Origin: Streptomyces omiyaensis
GTDB taxonomy: Bacteria > Actinomycetota > Actinomycetes > Streptomycetales > Streptomycetaceae
NCBI RefSeq assembly: GCF_014650895.1
Contig: NZ_BMVV01000016.1
Location: 1-64,000, forward strand
Length of the DNA stretch: 64,000 bases
Reading direction: 5' to 3'
This document shows positions 1 through 8,833 of this stretch, piece after piece (position 1 is the first letter of the stretch; every line of letters begins with the position of its first letter). The notes under the pieces were generated by a model. That model was not told the origin of the DNA, searched no databases, and worked only from the letters and a program-made list of their open reading frames with translations. A program made the position numbers and the translations under genes.

Positions 1-398
1 CCGACCCCACAAAGGCCCACGGCCTCGAACACACCCCCCGGCAAAGGTCACACGTACGTGTGAGACCACACCCGGCGCGCCCCCCGGGGGCAGAACGGCC
101 CGGGGAGGTACGGGACCGGGCCGGGCCGGGCAGGACCGTACGCGAGAGCACGGGGCAGGACGGTCCGGGACGGGACGCGAGAACACAGGGCAGGCAGGGC
201 TCTTCGCCCGCGGCATCGGCCGGGCCGACGCTGTTGAAGAACGGGAAGGCGCGGCCCTCGTCAGCGGCATCCGGCCACAGGCCGATCGAATTCTTCCTTC
301 CGGGACCCAGCCCCGCCCCGCCCGGCCCCGGCCCACAACAGGAGAACTGACGGGGCGGGACGGGACAGGCGGGGCCGGGGGTGATGGGTGAGGTGGCG
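1..398. other. No gene recognised
   Basis: This stretch reads as low-complexity G/C-rich sequence in all frames. The open frames across it are rich in Arg, Pro and Gly and resemble nothing I know. It holds the downstream side of the FKBP gene that is read leftwards towards it. A gene ending before the window could lie just outside. Confidence 0.5.
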
Positions 399-779
399 TC
401 AGGTCACGACGGAGAGCAGGTCCACCACGAAGACCAGGGTGGAGCCGGCCGGAATCAGGGGCGAGGGCGACTGCTTGCCGTAGCCCAGGCGCGGCGGGAT
501 GACGATCTCGCGGCGGCCGCCGACCTTCATGCCCCGCACGCCGCGGTCCCAGCCCTTGATGACCCTGCCGCCGCCGACGGCGAACTTGAAGGGCTCCTGC
601 CGGTCCCAGGAGGCGTCGAACTCCTTGCCGGAGGCGAAGGTGACGCCGACGTAGTGGACCCTGACGACCGCGCCCGGCTTCGCCTCGGGTCCGTCCCCGA
701 CGATCAGGTCCCGGATGGTCAGCTCGGTGGGGGCCTCGCCCTCGGGGACCTCCACCTCGGGCTTGGTCGGTTCGCTCAT
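399..779 (-). CDS. FKBP-type peptidyl-prolyl cis-trans isomerase
   Basis: A 126-residue protein expected to isomerise Xaa-Pro bonds in the cytosol; there is no signal peptide. After a short acidic leader it carries the FKBP fold signature: VRVHYVG, then FDASWDR, the GGRVIKGWDRGV loop, MKVGGRREIVIPPRLGYG, and a C-terminal TLVFVVDLL strand. The size matches the small single-domain FKBPs common in Streptomyces. I chose the ATG at 779 because the protein from there begins like its relatives. An ATG directly before it and one at 860 are in frame but add a non-conserved leader. It stands alone. The family assignment is safe; the client proteins are unknown. Confidence 0.93.
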   Translation of the reverse strand: MSEPTKPEVEVPEGEAPTELTIRDLIVGDGPEAKPGAVVRVHYVGVTFASGKEFDASWDRQEPFKFAVGGGRVIKGWDRGVRGMKVGGRREIVIPPRLGYGKQSPSPLIPAGSTLVFVVDLLSVVT

Positions 780-1006
780 CATGGCCTCGTCGCTCTCGTC
801 GTCGTCCGCCGGGAATCCGCGTGGGAGCCGGCCGGCACGCATGGACGTTCCATGCGGCACACGATCACGCTACCGAGCATGCCCGGCCCACCCGGCAAAC
901 ACCTCGGCCCGGTCCGGGACGGGCCGGATCCTCCGGCCGGGCCGCGGCACTCGGTACAGGACTCTATGCGGACCTCCGAACACCGGCGCAGGCCCGGATA
1001 CGGGTG

Positions 1007-1060
1007 CGGATACAGGTATGGGCTTCCGTCACCGGCCCGGATACAGGTACGGGCTTCCGT
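1007..1060. repeat. Short direct repeat, two copies
   Basis: Two near-identical 23-bp copies begin at 1007 and 1038, differing at one base, with a 31-bp period. A weaker third copy lies just upstream near 992. They lie immediately before the likely start of the hypothetical gene at 1089, so they are probably non-coding and could be a small replication-slippage array. Confidence 0.7.
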
Positions 1061-1088
1061 GCGGGGGCGGTCCCCGCCGGGACTCCGC

Positions 1089-2090
1089 GTGTGCGTCGCG
1101 GGGGCGCGGCTCCTGCTCTCCCAGCTGTCGCGGCCCGTCCTGCTCGCGGTCGTCGGCGGGCAGCTCCAGGGCGTGGACTTCCGGCGCACCGGCGGCTACC
1201 GCTCGTGCGTCCCGCCCCCGCGAGCCGACACGGCACGCGCGCTGGCGGGCAGTCCGCAGCGGTGGGCACACCGGTTCGCGCGGTACCTCGACGAAGCGCC
1301 CGACAGCCCGAGGCACACGGGCCGGTGGCTGCTCTCGTGCGACGTTCCGCTCCCCCGGTGGCGCCCCGCCGGCATGTCGCACGCCGAGTACGGGGACGCG
1401 ATGCTCGTCGAAGGGCATCCGGACGGGCACGTCGACTGGTTCGCGCACTCAGGATCGTGGGAGGTCCTTCCGCTGCGTCCGATGCCCGACGCCGACGACG
1501 GCCGGGTCAGGGCGTACCGGAAGCAGGCGCGTGAAGGAACGCTCCCGCCCGTCCTGCTGTGGTGGGTCAGCGGCCTCGACTGCCGTCTGGTCCTGGGCGG
1601 TCACGCGCGGCTCGCCGCGGCGATCGCCGAATCCGCCGAGCCCGCGCTGCTGGAGCTGCACCGCACGGTGCCGCGCGACGACCTGGCCGCGGGTACGGAG
1701 GAGGCCGTGGGCCTCTACGAGGACGAGCCGGCGCGCTTCGCGGCGCTCCGCGCCGTGCACGGCCCCGCCGTCCCGGACGGCGCCGCCGTCCTCGGCCCGC
1801 GGCTCGCCCGCCTCCTCCACGACCTGGACGCGGCGCGGCGGCCCACCTGGTCCTGGCCCCTGCCCGGCGGGGAGGACCGGTGGCGCCGCATCGCACGCGA
1901 GGTGACCGCCGGCCGGGACCGGCCCCCGCGTGAGCACCGGTCACCCCGCAGGACACGGCCACCACCACCCGGCGGCTCCGGTCGGTCCGGCGGCTCCCGG
2001 CACTCCGGCGGGCGTCACCGGACCGGTCCGCGTTCGTCGACGAGCAGGGTCGGTCCGGACAGGAAGACGTCCGGACCGACGGGGCCGTAA
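1089..2090 (+). CDS. Hypothetical protein
   Basis: The part between roughly 1089 and 1900 looks like genuine coding sequence. It has balanced amino-acid use, acidic and hydrophobic patches, and a segment around LVLGGHARLAAAIAE followed by ALLELHR that resembles ParB-like 'gene product in a window' hypotheticals in Streptomyces. I do not recognise the function. The start is uncertain: GTG 1089 is offered because upstream codons fall in the repeat, but ATG 966 is also in frame. The last 50 or so residues are low-complexity Arg/Pro/Ser/Gly and overlap the convergent gene by about 75 bases, so a frameshift or an earlier natural end is possible. Confidence 0.55.
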   Translation: MCVAGARLLLSQLSRPVLLAVVGGQLQGVDFRRTGGYRSCVPPPRADTARALAGSPQRWAHRFARYLDEAPDSPRHTGRWLLSCDVPLPRWRPAGMSHAEYGDAMLVEGHPDGHVDWFAHSGSWEVLPLRPMPDADDGRVRAYRKQAREGTLPPVLLWWVSGLDCRLVLGGHARLAAAIAESAEPALLELHRTVPRDDLAAGTEEAVGLYEDEPARFAALRAVHGPAVPDGAAVLGPRLARLLHDLDAARRPTWSWPLPGGEDRWRRIAREVTAGRDRPPREHRSPRRTRPPPPGGSGRSGGSRHSGGRHRTGPRSSTSRVGPDRKTSGPTGP

Positions 2091-2488
2091 GCGACGTTGA
2101 ACGTGTCGAGCCAGTACGACCAGCCGCGGATCCCCAGGGCGCTGCTGAACCGGTAGTTCAGCTGCCAGCGGACCCACTGCCCGGGGAGCAGCCGGACCGC
2201 CGGCGGTCTGCGCGGCCGAGGCGGCAACCCGAAGAGCGGCTCCACGGGAACGTGCACGCGGAGCCGGTCGCCTTCGTCCCGCAGGTCGGCACCGACCCGG
2301 CGGGGGTCCTGCCGGTCCGCACGCGGCTCGAACCCGTCCTCCTCGGACATCCGCACGCAGTGCGCGGACCCGGAGGACAGCTCGGGCAGCAGGAAGCCGA
2401 CCGGTGCCGCGTTCCTGCGGACAGCGGCCTCCCCGCCCCGGGACCGCTTCGTCCAGGACGTCCTGATCCACTGCACCGTGATGTCCAC
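2015..2488 (-). CDS. Hypothetical protein
   Basis: A 157-residue protein with no signal peptide. The N-terminal half is basic and low in hydrophobics. The C-terminal half is more protein-like, with WVRWQLNYRFSSALGIRGWSYWLDTFNVAYG, a Trp/Tyr-rich stretch that looks like beta structure. I know no function for it. It lies 46 bases downstream of the methyltransferase gene on the same strand, so the two may be co-transcribed. Its 3' end overlaps the convergent hypothetical gene. Start ATG 2488 is the only good ATG. Confidence 0.6.
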   Translation of the reverse strand: MDITVQWIRTSWTKRSRGGEAAVRRNAAPVGFLLPELSSGSAHCVRMSEEDGFEPRADRQDPRRVGADLRDEGDRLRVHVPVEPLFGLPPRPRRPPAVRLLPGQWVRWQLNYRFSSALGIRGWSYWLDTFNVAYGPVGPDVFLSGPTLLVDERGPVR

Positions 2489-2534
2489 CGCACCCGCCTT
2501 CCGCCGAAAGTCCGAGGTCTTCCCTCGCCCGGTC

Positions 2535-3275
2535 TCAGACCGGCTTGCGCCAGACGGAGACGTGCTTGGCGGAGTCCTGGGTGAACGGAGCCCCGCCCCA
2601 GTCCGCGACGCGGCGTTCCGGTTCGAGCCCGGCGATCCGCGCCATCAGGTCGAGCTCCGCCGGCCAGGCGTACCGGTGTCGGGAGTTCCCGCGGCGGTAG
2701 CGGCCGTCGTCGCCGTCGCGGGTGAGGTGGTGCGAGACGAGGACCTGCTCGACCAGGTCGAAGGTGTCGAAGCCGAGGTGCCGCTCGGAGACGTCGAAGG
2801 CCACCGCGACCTGGCCGGGCGGCAGGAACCGCAGCGGCGGCACGCCCAGCTCGACGACGAAGCGGCCGCCGGGCTCCAGATGCCGCGCGGCGTTGCGGAA
2901 GCACTCGACCTGCTCGTCCTGGGTGAGCAGGTTGGTGAGGGTGTTGTAGACCAGGTAGACCAGGGTGAACCGGCCGGGAACGACGGTGGTGGCCATGTCC
3001 CCGATGACGACCGGGAGCGTCTCCTCGTCGGTCTTGCGCCGCAGCACCGCCGCCATGTGCTCGGACAGTTCGATGCCGACGACCGGGACGCCGCGTTCCC
3101 GCAGCGGTACTCCCACCCGTCCGGTTCCGATGGCGAACTCCAGTGCCCGGCCGTCCCCGGCGAGCTCGGCGAGGAAGTCGAGGGTCGGTCCGAGGACGGC
3201 GGCCGAGGACATCTCCGTCTCCTCGGCGTCGTAGCGGTCGGCGGTCGCGCGTGTCCACAGTTCACTGCTCGTCAC
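2535..3275 (-). CDS. Class I SAM-dependent methyltransferase
   Basis: A cytosolic Rossmann-fold methyltransferase of about 246 residues with unknown substrate. The SAM-binding motif I is LEFAIGTGRVGVPL, followed by the acidic strand end VVGIELS that should hold the ribose hydroxyls. Next come VVIGDMATT (motif II) and FTLVYLVYNTLTNLLTQDEQ (post-motif region). The helix-strand FRNAARHLEPGGRFVVEL completes the core. The start is set at GTG 3275, since the protein then opens with SSELWTRATADRYDAEE, typical of this family. The longer frame to 3353 adds a stretch that runs into the repeat upstream. It probably shares a transcript with the small gene downstream. Confidence 0.88.
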   Translation of the reverse strand: MTSSELWTRATADRYDAEETEMSSAAVLGPTLDFLAELAGDGRALEFAIGTGRVGVPLRERGVPVVGIELSEHMAAVLRRKTDEETLPVVIGDMATTVVPGRFTLVYLVYNTLTNLLTQDEQVECFRNAARHLEPGGRFVVELGVPPLRFLPPGQVAVAFDVSERHLGFDTFDLVEQVLVSHHLTRDGDDGRYRRGNSRHRYAWPAELDLMARIAGLEPERRVADWGGAPFTQDSAKHVSVWRKPV

Positions 3276-3314
3276 GGACGGCCACCCTGCCGGGTGTCGC
3301 GGGGCGCTGTCGAC

Positions 3315-3422
3315 GCATTTACGTGCCCCGCTCCACCAGCTCCGCTCTACCAACCCCGCTTTACGTGCTGCGCTCTACCAGCTCCGCTTTACGTGCCCGG
3401 CCATACGTGCTCCGCGGCACAG
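3315..3422. repeat. Degenerate tandem repeat upstream of the methyltransferase gene
   Basis: About 2.5 copies of a roughly 40-bp unit are built from two alternating words, TTTACGTGC and CTACCAGCTCCGCT, with scattered substitutions. The array lies between the methyltransferase start and the 3' end of the next gene. It is less GC-rich than its surroundings and has no plausible coding frame. The repeated TACGTGC/TACGTGCT word could be a binding site, but that is only a guess. Confidence 0.7.
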
Positions 3423-3455
3423 CGTGCCGTGCCCTTCGCACCCAGCCCGGTCCTT

Positions 3456-4124
3456 TCAGCCGCCGCTCAGCGGAGAGGCCCACGCGGGGTCGTGCCGGGA
3501 CCTTCCCGCGAGGTGGGCCAGCAGGTGCTCCGCCGCCGGGCGGGCGCCGTCGTGCGGCGCGCCGACCGCGACCAGGGCGTCGACGAGCCGCGCCGATGCC
3601 GCTTCCGGCGGATCCGGGTCGACGAGGGCGGGAAGCAGCAGCAGGAAGCGGGCGGCCTCGTGCTGAACGCCCTCGTCCTGGATGTCCTCGTCCCGCACGT
3701 CCCCGTCCTGGAGGCCTTCGTCCACGAGGGGCGGGCCGTCCGCGATCCGGATCAGTTCGTGCCACGTCAGCCCGCGGCCCGAGGAGTACCCGTCCCGGTC
3801 GGCGATCCGCTCGACGCGGCTTCCGTCCGGGTGGGTGAGGAGGTAGTCGGTGCCGTATTCGCCGTCCAGGTTGCGGTAGACCACCACGGCCCCGGGGCCG
3901 TCCGCTGCCGGCACCCTGAACACCGGCCACCGCCCAGGATCGAAGAGGACCTCGGACAGCACGTCGGCGTCGGCGCCGTCCTCACCGAACCACTCCGGAA
4001 CCGGCCGCCCGGCGCACTCCCCCTCGCCGCACACCGCCAGGAGGTGGTTCGACCAGAAACCGGGCCGGAGCAGCAGCGGCTCGCCCGGCACCACCGGGTC
4101 GGCGTCGTATCCCTCGATCAGCAC
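3456..4124 (-). CDS. Hypothetical acidic protein
   Basis: A 222-residue acidic protein, soluble by appearance, family not recognised. The N-terminal half has strand-like hydrophobic runs: PLLLRPGFWSNHLLAVCG, AVVVYRNLDGEYGTDYLLTHPDG and GLTWHELIRIADGP. The centre holds an Asp/Glu/Gln-rich linker (DEGLQDGDVRDEDIQDEG) that looks like an expanded short repeat. The C-terminal third is helical with LLLLPALVDPDPPEA and an Ala/His/Leu-rich end. SMI1/KNR4-like immunity proteins have comparable size and acidity, but I see no decisive motif. The upstream region to 4549 holds no other gene. Confidence 0.6.
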   Translation of the reverse strand: MLIEGYDADPVVPGEPLLLRPGFWSNHLLAVCGEGECAGRPVPEWFGEDGADADVLSEVLFDPGRWPVFRVPAADGPGAVVVYRNLDGEYGTDYLLTHPDGSRVERIADRDGYSSGRGLTWHELIRIADGPPLVDEGLQDGDVRDEDIQDEGVQHEAARFLLLLPALVDPDPPEAASARLVDALVAVGAPHDGARPAAEHLLAHLAGRSRHDPAWASPLSGG

Positions 4125-4549
4125 CCCCGGATCCTGTCACCAGCCACCGACACGCCCCGAGCCGGGGCACCCACGCCCCCGTCCGCATCGCGCACGGTGA
4201 CGCGCGACCGCCCCGCACAGCGGAAAGGTGGCCTCCGTCCGGTCTGAACCCTCCTGCGGGCAAGGCCTCTTCGGCATCGGCGTTTCGGCCACTTCCTGCA
4301 TCGAGGACGCCCCCTGTCCCGTACGGGTCGATGCACACCGCACGAACATGCTTTCGCTTGTTTCCGGGGTTCGAATGCCGTCCGATTCACCTGCTCTCGC
4401 CGCCCGTCTCCGGGTCGTTGAGCCGTCCGACACCCCCACTCGACCTCCGGAGACCGCGATGCCTTCTCCGTCCTCCGCTTCCGCTCCGTCCACTGATTCC
4501 GCCCCGTCCTCTGTCTCCGCTCCGTCGTCTCGACCCGGTGAGGTGCGAC

Positions 4550-6037
4550 ATGCCGCCGTCCGCTGACCACATCCGCGACCTGGTCGCCGAGTACCTCGAC
4601 CGGCACCCCGCCGAGCGGGGCGCTCTGAGCGGACTTCTTTCCGCTCCCGGCGCCTGCGGCGACCCTGCCGACCGGGCCGCGCTGCCCGGGCACGTCACGT
4701 GCAGCGCCTGCGTGATCGACGCCGCCGGGCGCGTCCTGCACATCCCCCATCGGGCCTGCGGTGCACTGCCCGCCCCGGGCGGCCACGTCGAGGGCGGTGA
4801 CGACACGCTGCTCGGCGCCGTGCTGCGGGAGGTCCGGGAGGAGACGGGCATCCCGGCGTCCTGTCTCGTGCTCACGCCGGAGTTCGGGAGCGCGCCGATC
4901 GACATCGACGTCCACGACATCGACGTCCACGACATCGCGGCGCGCCCTTCGAAGGGCGAACCCGCCCACCGGCACTACGACGTCCGGTTCGTCTTCCGCC
5001 TGGCGCCGGACGCCCCGGAACCGGTCCTCCGGAACGAGGGGGCCACAGGGGCCGGGTGGCTGGCACAGGACGAGGTCCGATCGCCGACTCTGCGCGCGAA
5101 ACTGAGCGCCGCCGGCCTGGACGGCACGATCACCCCGGTGAACGCGTCGGCGGTGATCCACGACGGCCGGGGCCGGTACCTGCTGCATCTTCGGGACGCG
5201 AACAAGCCGGGCATCTGGGCGCCGGGATGCTGGGACCTGCTCGGCGGGGGCCGCGAGCCGCACGACGCCACCGCGCTCGACACGGTCGTCCGCGAGCTCC
5301 GCGAGGAGGCCGGTCTCGTCCTGTCCGGCCTGGAGTCGTACCGCGTCGGCTCCGTCACCGGCACCGACGGCACGCGCGTCCCGGTCGAGCTGTTCAGCGG
5401 CGTGTGGCGCGGCGACCCGTCGAAGCTGCCGCTGACCGAAGGCGTCATGCTCTCCTGGTTCCGGCCCGATCAGCTGCCCCGCCTGACCATGCTGCCGTCC
5501 ACCCGGAGCCTGCTCGCGGCCCACGCGGCCGAGCACCCCGCCCCTGCCGCCGGACGGCCGGCGGGAACCGCGGCCGCCGCGGTGGGCGCGCCGGCGGGGA
5601 CCGAGCCGCACATCGTCGGTGTCCACCTCCACCTCGAACGCGACGGCAAGGTCCTGCTGGGGCTTCGCCATCCGGACTCGGCGTACGCGGGGAACACCTG
5701 GCACGCCCTCGCGGGCCATTGCGAGTACGAGGCGGCGACCGACTGCCTGGTGCGCGAGGCCCGCGAGGAGGCCGGCCTGGTCCTCGACCCGGCCGATCTG
5801 GACCTCGTCCACACCGTGCACATGGTCGACAGGCCGGGAGGCCGTCCGCGCGTCAATCTGTTCTTCCGCGCCCGGTACGGGGAGGGCGAGCCGGAGGTCC
5901 GCGAGCGGGACAAGTGCGTGGCCTGGGAGTGGTTCGGGGTCGAGGACCTGCCCGAGCGGATCGTGCCGTACACGCGGGCGGCGATCGAAGGCGTCCGGGC
6001 CGACCGGACCTACACCGAGCTCGGGTGGCGTCGATGA
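4550..6037 (+). CDS. Triple Nudix-domain protein
   Basis: A 495-residue soluble protein with three Nudix hydrolase domains in tandem. Each is recognised by its Nudix helix: REVREETGI near residue 90, RELREEAGL near 255 and REAREEAGL near 405. The family hydrolyses nucleoside diphosphates linked to another moiety using divalent metal held by the REuxEExGu glutamates. The flanking Gly and Glu positions of the box are imperfect in all three, so substrate or activity may have shifted. A 15-bp duplication near 4908-4937 makes IDVHDIDVHDI in domain one. ATG 4550 has GAGGTG upstream. The stop overlaps the next start (ATGA, 6034-6037), implying translational coupling. Most Nudix proteins carry one domain. 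Substrate unknown. Confidence 0.88.
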   Translation: MPPSADHIRDLVAEYLDRHPAERGALSGLLSAPGACGDPADRAALPGHVTCSACVIDAAGRVLHIPHRACGALPAPGGHVEGGDDTLLGAVLREVREETGIPASCLVLTPEFGSAPIDIDVHDIDVHDIAARPSKGEPAHRHYDVRFVFRLAPDAPEPVLRNEGATGAGWLAQDEVRSPTLRAKLSAAGLDGTITPVNASAVIHDGRGRYLLHLRDANKPGIWAPGCWDLLGGGREPHDATALDTVVRELREEAGLVLSGLESYRVGSVTGTDGTRVPVELFSGVWRGDPSKLPLTEGVMLSWFRPDQLPRLTMLPSTRSLLAAHAAEHPAPAAGRPAGTAAAAVGAPAGTEPHIVGVHLHLERDGKVLLGLRHPDSAYAGNTWHALAGHCEYEAATDCLVREAREEAGLVLDPADLDLVHTVHMVDRPGGRPRVNLFFRARYGEGEPEVRERDKCVAWEWFGVEDLPERIVPYTRAAIEGVRADRTYTELGWRR

Positions 6038-6618
6038 GCGGCTCCGCCGCGGTCGGCGCCGGGTACGACGCGCGTGCGAGCAGCGGGCTGCGCACTCCGG
6101 TACCCGGCCGTCTCCGGCGGGACCGGCGGGACCGGCCGTCCTCCCCTCCCGGACTCGCCGCGCGCCTCCGCTTCCTCGGCTCCGCCGCCGGGGTCCTGGA
6201 CGTCGGCGGCGAGAGGTTCGGCCTGGTGCGCTGCCACGGGGTGCTGATGCACCTGGAGGGACCGGCGACCGCGGTCGCCCGGCCGGGGCCGGTGTGGCTC
6301 GGCGTGACCGCGCTCGCCGGCGCCGCCCGTACGGCGGCCGCGGCGGCGGCCGGCACGACCCAGCGGCCGGTCCGGCAGCTGACCTGTCCGGACGAGCTGC
6401 AGTCCCACGCGCAGCAGAGCTCGGTGTGGCTGGTGGCGGGCACACGGCCCTCCGGGGCGATGACCGCCGACGGGATCGCGGCCGCCTTCGGGGTCCGCGC
6501 CGCGTTGCCGGCCGGAACCGTCGCCCACCTCGCCCCGGCCTCGCTGCTGTGGGCCTCGCCCGTCCGTCGCCTCACCACGGTGCCGACCCCGAGGAAGGGC
6601 CGCCCCGATGCCTCCTGA
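6034..6618 (+). CDS. Unknown protein coupled to the triple-Nudix gene
   Basis: A 194-residue protein of unrecognised family. After an Arg/Ser/Pro-rich N-terminus of about 45 residues there is a compact region with ARLRFLGSAAGVLDVGG, FGLVRCHGVLMHLEG and PGPVWLGVTALAGAART. The last third has SVWLVAGTRPSGAMTADGIAAAFGV. Cysteines are few and there is no membrane span or signal peptide. It starts inside the stop codon of the triple-Nudix gene and overlaps the methyltransferase gene by 11 bases, so all three products are likely made together and may form one pathway or complex. Confidence 0.72.
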   Translation: MSGSAAVGAGYDARASSGLRTPVPGRLRRDRRDRPSSPPGLAARLRFLGSAAGVLDVGGERFGLVRCHGVLMHLEGPATAVARPGPVWLGVTALAGAARTAAAAAAGTTQRPVRQLTCPDELQSHAQQSSVWLVAGTRPSGAMTADGIAAAFGVRAALPAGTVAHLAPASLLWASPVRRLTTVPTPRKGRPDAS

Positions 6619-7819
6619 GACCCGCACCCCGACCGCCGTCCGGCGCGCCGCGATGGTCCGCCGCCTGGAGACCGGCGGCGGTCTGACCGATCCCCGCCTG
6701 CGGGAGGCGTACCTGTCCGTGCGCCGGGAGGTGCTCCTGCCCCACGCGTACGTCCGCGTCAGCGGGCCGGGCGCCGATCCGATCGGCCGGCGCCTCCTCG
6801 ACGGCTCCCATCCCGACGACCGCGAGGAGTGGCTGGAGCTGATCCACAGCGACGAGTCGGTCCTGCTGCGGCGCGACGGGGAACGCCTCGACGCGCTCGT
6901 CCGCGGTCCGGTGACCGGCCGGAACATGACCTCGATGTCGACCTACGGCCCGGCCACCGTCGAAGCCCTCCAGGACATGCTGCTGGAGCCGGGACAGCGG
7001 TACCCGGAGCTCGGCCCGGGCCCGGGGGTCTCCCTCGCGCTCGCCGCCGCCGTCACCGGCCCCGGGCTCGCCGCCGGCGTCGAACGCGACGGCCCCATGG
7101 CCGCCTCCGCGCAGCGCACCCTCGGCCGGCTCGGCCTGGACGCGGCCGTGGTCCGAGGCGACCCGCTCGAAGGGCATCCGGACGACGGCACGTTCGACCG
7201 GATCCGCTCCGGCATCGGCGTTCCCCGCGTCCCGTCGGCCCGGGTGGCACAGCTCGCGCCGGGCGGCCGGCTGCTGACGACGCTCGTGACCCGCACCCCG
7301 AGCCGGCCCGGGCAGCTCCTCGTCACCCGCACCGGGGCCGGTCGGCTCCGGGCGGTCCTCACGGGCCGGCCGCGCGGATACCGCTCCATGCTCGGCCACC
7401 GGTGGCCGAGCGCGGTCGGCCACCGCGCCCGCGTTGAGGAGGACCCGGGCATCGCACGCCCCACGCGGCTCGCGCCGCCGCCGGACGACGCCCACGGCTT
7501 CTGGCTCGCGGCGGCGTCCCTGGTCGGCGGCGTGGTGCGGGACTTCCGGGCCGGGACCATGACCCTCGTCTCCCCCGAGGACGACTCCTGGGCCGTATCC
7601 GGCCCCGGCGACGGCACGGTCCGCGTGCACGGGCCGCGCGACGTCTGGGGCGAAGTCGAGGACGCCCGCGCCCGCTGGGTCCGGGCGGGCCGCCCCGTCC
7701 GGTACGCGGTCGACGTCGCCGATGCCACCGGTCCGCAGACCGTGACGTCCGGTCCGGGACCGCGTGCCCTGACCTGGACGCTGCCGCCGCTCGCCGCCGT
7801 CCCAGGCCGGTCCCCGTGA
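6608..7819 (+). CDS. PIMT-like (protein-L-isoaspartate O-methyltransferase family) methyltransferase
   Basis: A 403-residue protein. The N-terminal 210 residues match the PIMT fold: a helix start DPRLREAYLSVRREVLLPHAYV, the SMSTYGPATVEALQDML segment equivalent to the substrate loop, and motif I as LGPGPGVSLALAAA with the acidic GVERD end. Normal PIMTs repair isoaspartate and are about 220 residues. This one has a long C-terminal extension (about 210-403), like PIMT homologues that act on ribosomal peptides beside ATP-grasp or lanthipeptide enzymes. No precursor peptide or LanB is visible here. It follows the unknown gene with an 11-base overlap. The target is unknown and the PIMT assignment itself is good. 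Confidence 0.82.
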   Translation: MPPETRTPTAVRRAAMVRRLETGGGLTDPRLREAYLSVRREVLLPHAYVRVSGPGADPIGRRLLDGSHPDDREEWLELIHSDESVLLRRDGERLDALVRGPVTGRNMTSMSTYGPATVEALQDMLLEPGQRYPELGPGPGVSLALAAAVTGPGLAAGVERDGPMAASAQRTLGRLGLDAAVVRGDPLEGHPDDGTFDRIRSGIGVPRVPSARVAQLAPGGRLLTTLVTRTPSRPGQLLVTRTGAGRLRAVLTGRPRGYRSMLGHRWPSAVGHRARVEEDPGIARPTRLAPPPDDAHGFWLAAASLVGGVVRDFRAGTMTLVSPEDDSWAVSGPGDGTVRVHGPRDVWGEVEDARARWVRAGRPVRYAVDVADATGPQTVTSGPGPRALTWTLPPLAAVPGRSP

Positions 7820-8390
7820 TCACCCCGACCGGGCCTCGCGACGCCACCCCGAGACCATCCCCGGAGGCCGGCGCCCCGAGGCCACCGCGCAACGCCCCTG
7901 GCGACCGCGCCGCCGGACACGAGGAGCACCACGTCGACGCACACCGCCCACGGTCGGGGGAAGCGGCGCCACGGCGGCGGGAAGGGGGTCCGGCCGCCCG
8001 AGGCCTCGCTCGCCCACCTGATCCGCGTCCGGAGCAAGGACGGTGACCGCCCGCAGGACGAGGAGGGGGGCGGGGCATCCGTCCCTTCGAGGAGTGCTGC
8101 CGCCTGGTGTTCCGGTGGCGGGGGCGTGACGTGCCTCGGTCCCGCCCCGTTGAGCACCCGGGGCCGACATCGTGGGAGGGAGGGGAGGACGGCTGTGGGA
8201 GGACACGGCGACTGCGGACGCGCACGTGCCATGGCCGGTACCCGGGCCGCCGCTTCGTGGCGTCCTCGGCCGGGCCTCGGCCGGCATCACCCCCGGCAGA
8301 GCTCGCCGGGTACGTCCCCGTCCCCCGGTCACCGGCGGAGCTCCCGCCCTCGACCAGTGCACGGACACGGGCCCGGGCACACGGGCCGTA
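7820..8390 (+). other. No intact gene; possible lost 5' part of the PIG-L gene
   Basis: The open frame that reaches the PIG-L remnant continues upstream through this stretch, but its sequence here is Arg/Gly/Pro-rich and unlike any protein. I searched all three forward frames for the HPDDE metal-binding motif that opens PIG-L deacetylases and did not find it. The N-terminal third of that gene therefore seems deleted or replaced. Confidence 0.5.
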
Positions 8391-8816
8391 GCGACGGACT
8401 CGCCGTGCTCGCCCGGCATGCCTCCGCCGGTGCCCGCACCGCGGTCGTCCCCTCCACCTGGACGGCCGGCGGCCACCGGGCCGCCGAATTCGCCCGGACC
8501 CTGGAGATCCTGGGCGCCGGCGCCCCCCGGCTGCCCGGCTACGCCGATGCCCGCAACCCCGCCTCGGCAGTCGGCGATGCCGTACGCCTCGTCGCCGCGC
8601 CCCTGGACGAGGCCGTCGGCCGTCCGGTCGCGCACCTCCGGGAGGTCCGGCCCGACATCGTCGTCGGCCACGACGCCCCGGGGCGGCTCACCGGACATCC
8701 GGACCACCGGCGCGCCCACCAGATCACCCTCCTCGCCGTGCGGAGCGCGACGGGATCATCCGCTTCGAGTCCTTCACCCCCACCATCCCCACCGTGCCCG
8801 CCTGATCGGGAACGCC
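8391..8816 (+). pseudogene. PIG-L (LmbE-like) deacetylase, 5'-truncated and probably frameshifted
   Basis: Residues encoded from about 8400 to 8740 match the middle and end of PIG-L family zinc deacetylases: ARTAVVPSTWTAGGHRAAEF, ILGAGAPRLPGYADAR, and the second metal site in DIVVGHDAPGRLTGHPDHRRAHQ. The first metal motif (HPDDE) and the first strand are absent. After TLLAV the frame turns to Ser/Pro-rich sequence. One frame over, the DNA reads DGIIRFESFTPTIPTVPA and then stops at about 8805, which looks like a natural C-terminus and suggests a 1-base shift near 8750. The family removes N-acetyl groups from sugars such as GlcNAc-inositol; this copy should be inactive. Confidence 0.75.
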
Positions 8817-8833
8817 CACGATCGGAGACAGAG

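Noticed and set aside
381..1088. Long plus-strand frame opposite the FKBP gene
   Set aside because: It is the antisense shadow of the FKBP gene and the low-complexity stretch before 1089; only the later part resembles protein.
6034..7819. A graspetide or lanthipeptide cluster around the PIMT-like gene
   Set aside because: No precursor peptide, LanB or neighbouring graspetide-type ligase was found; the ATP-grasp gene is 4 kb away and of another branch.
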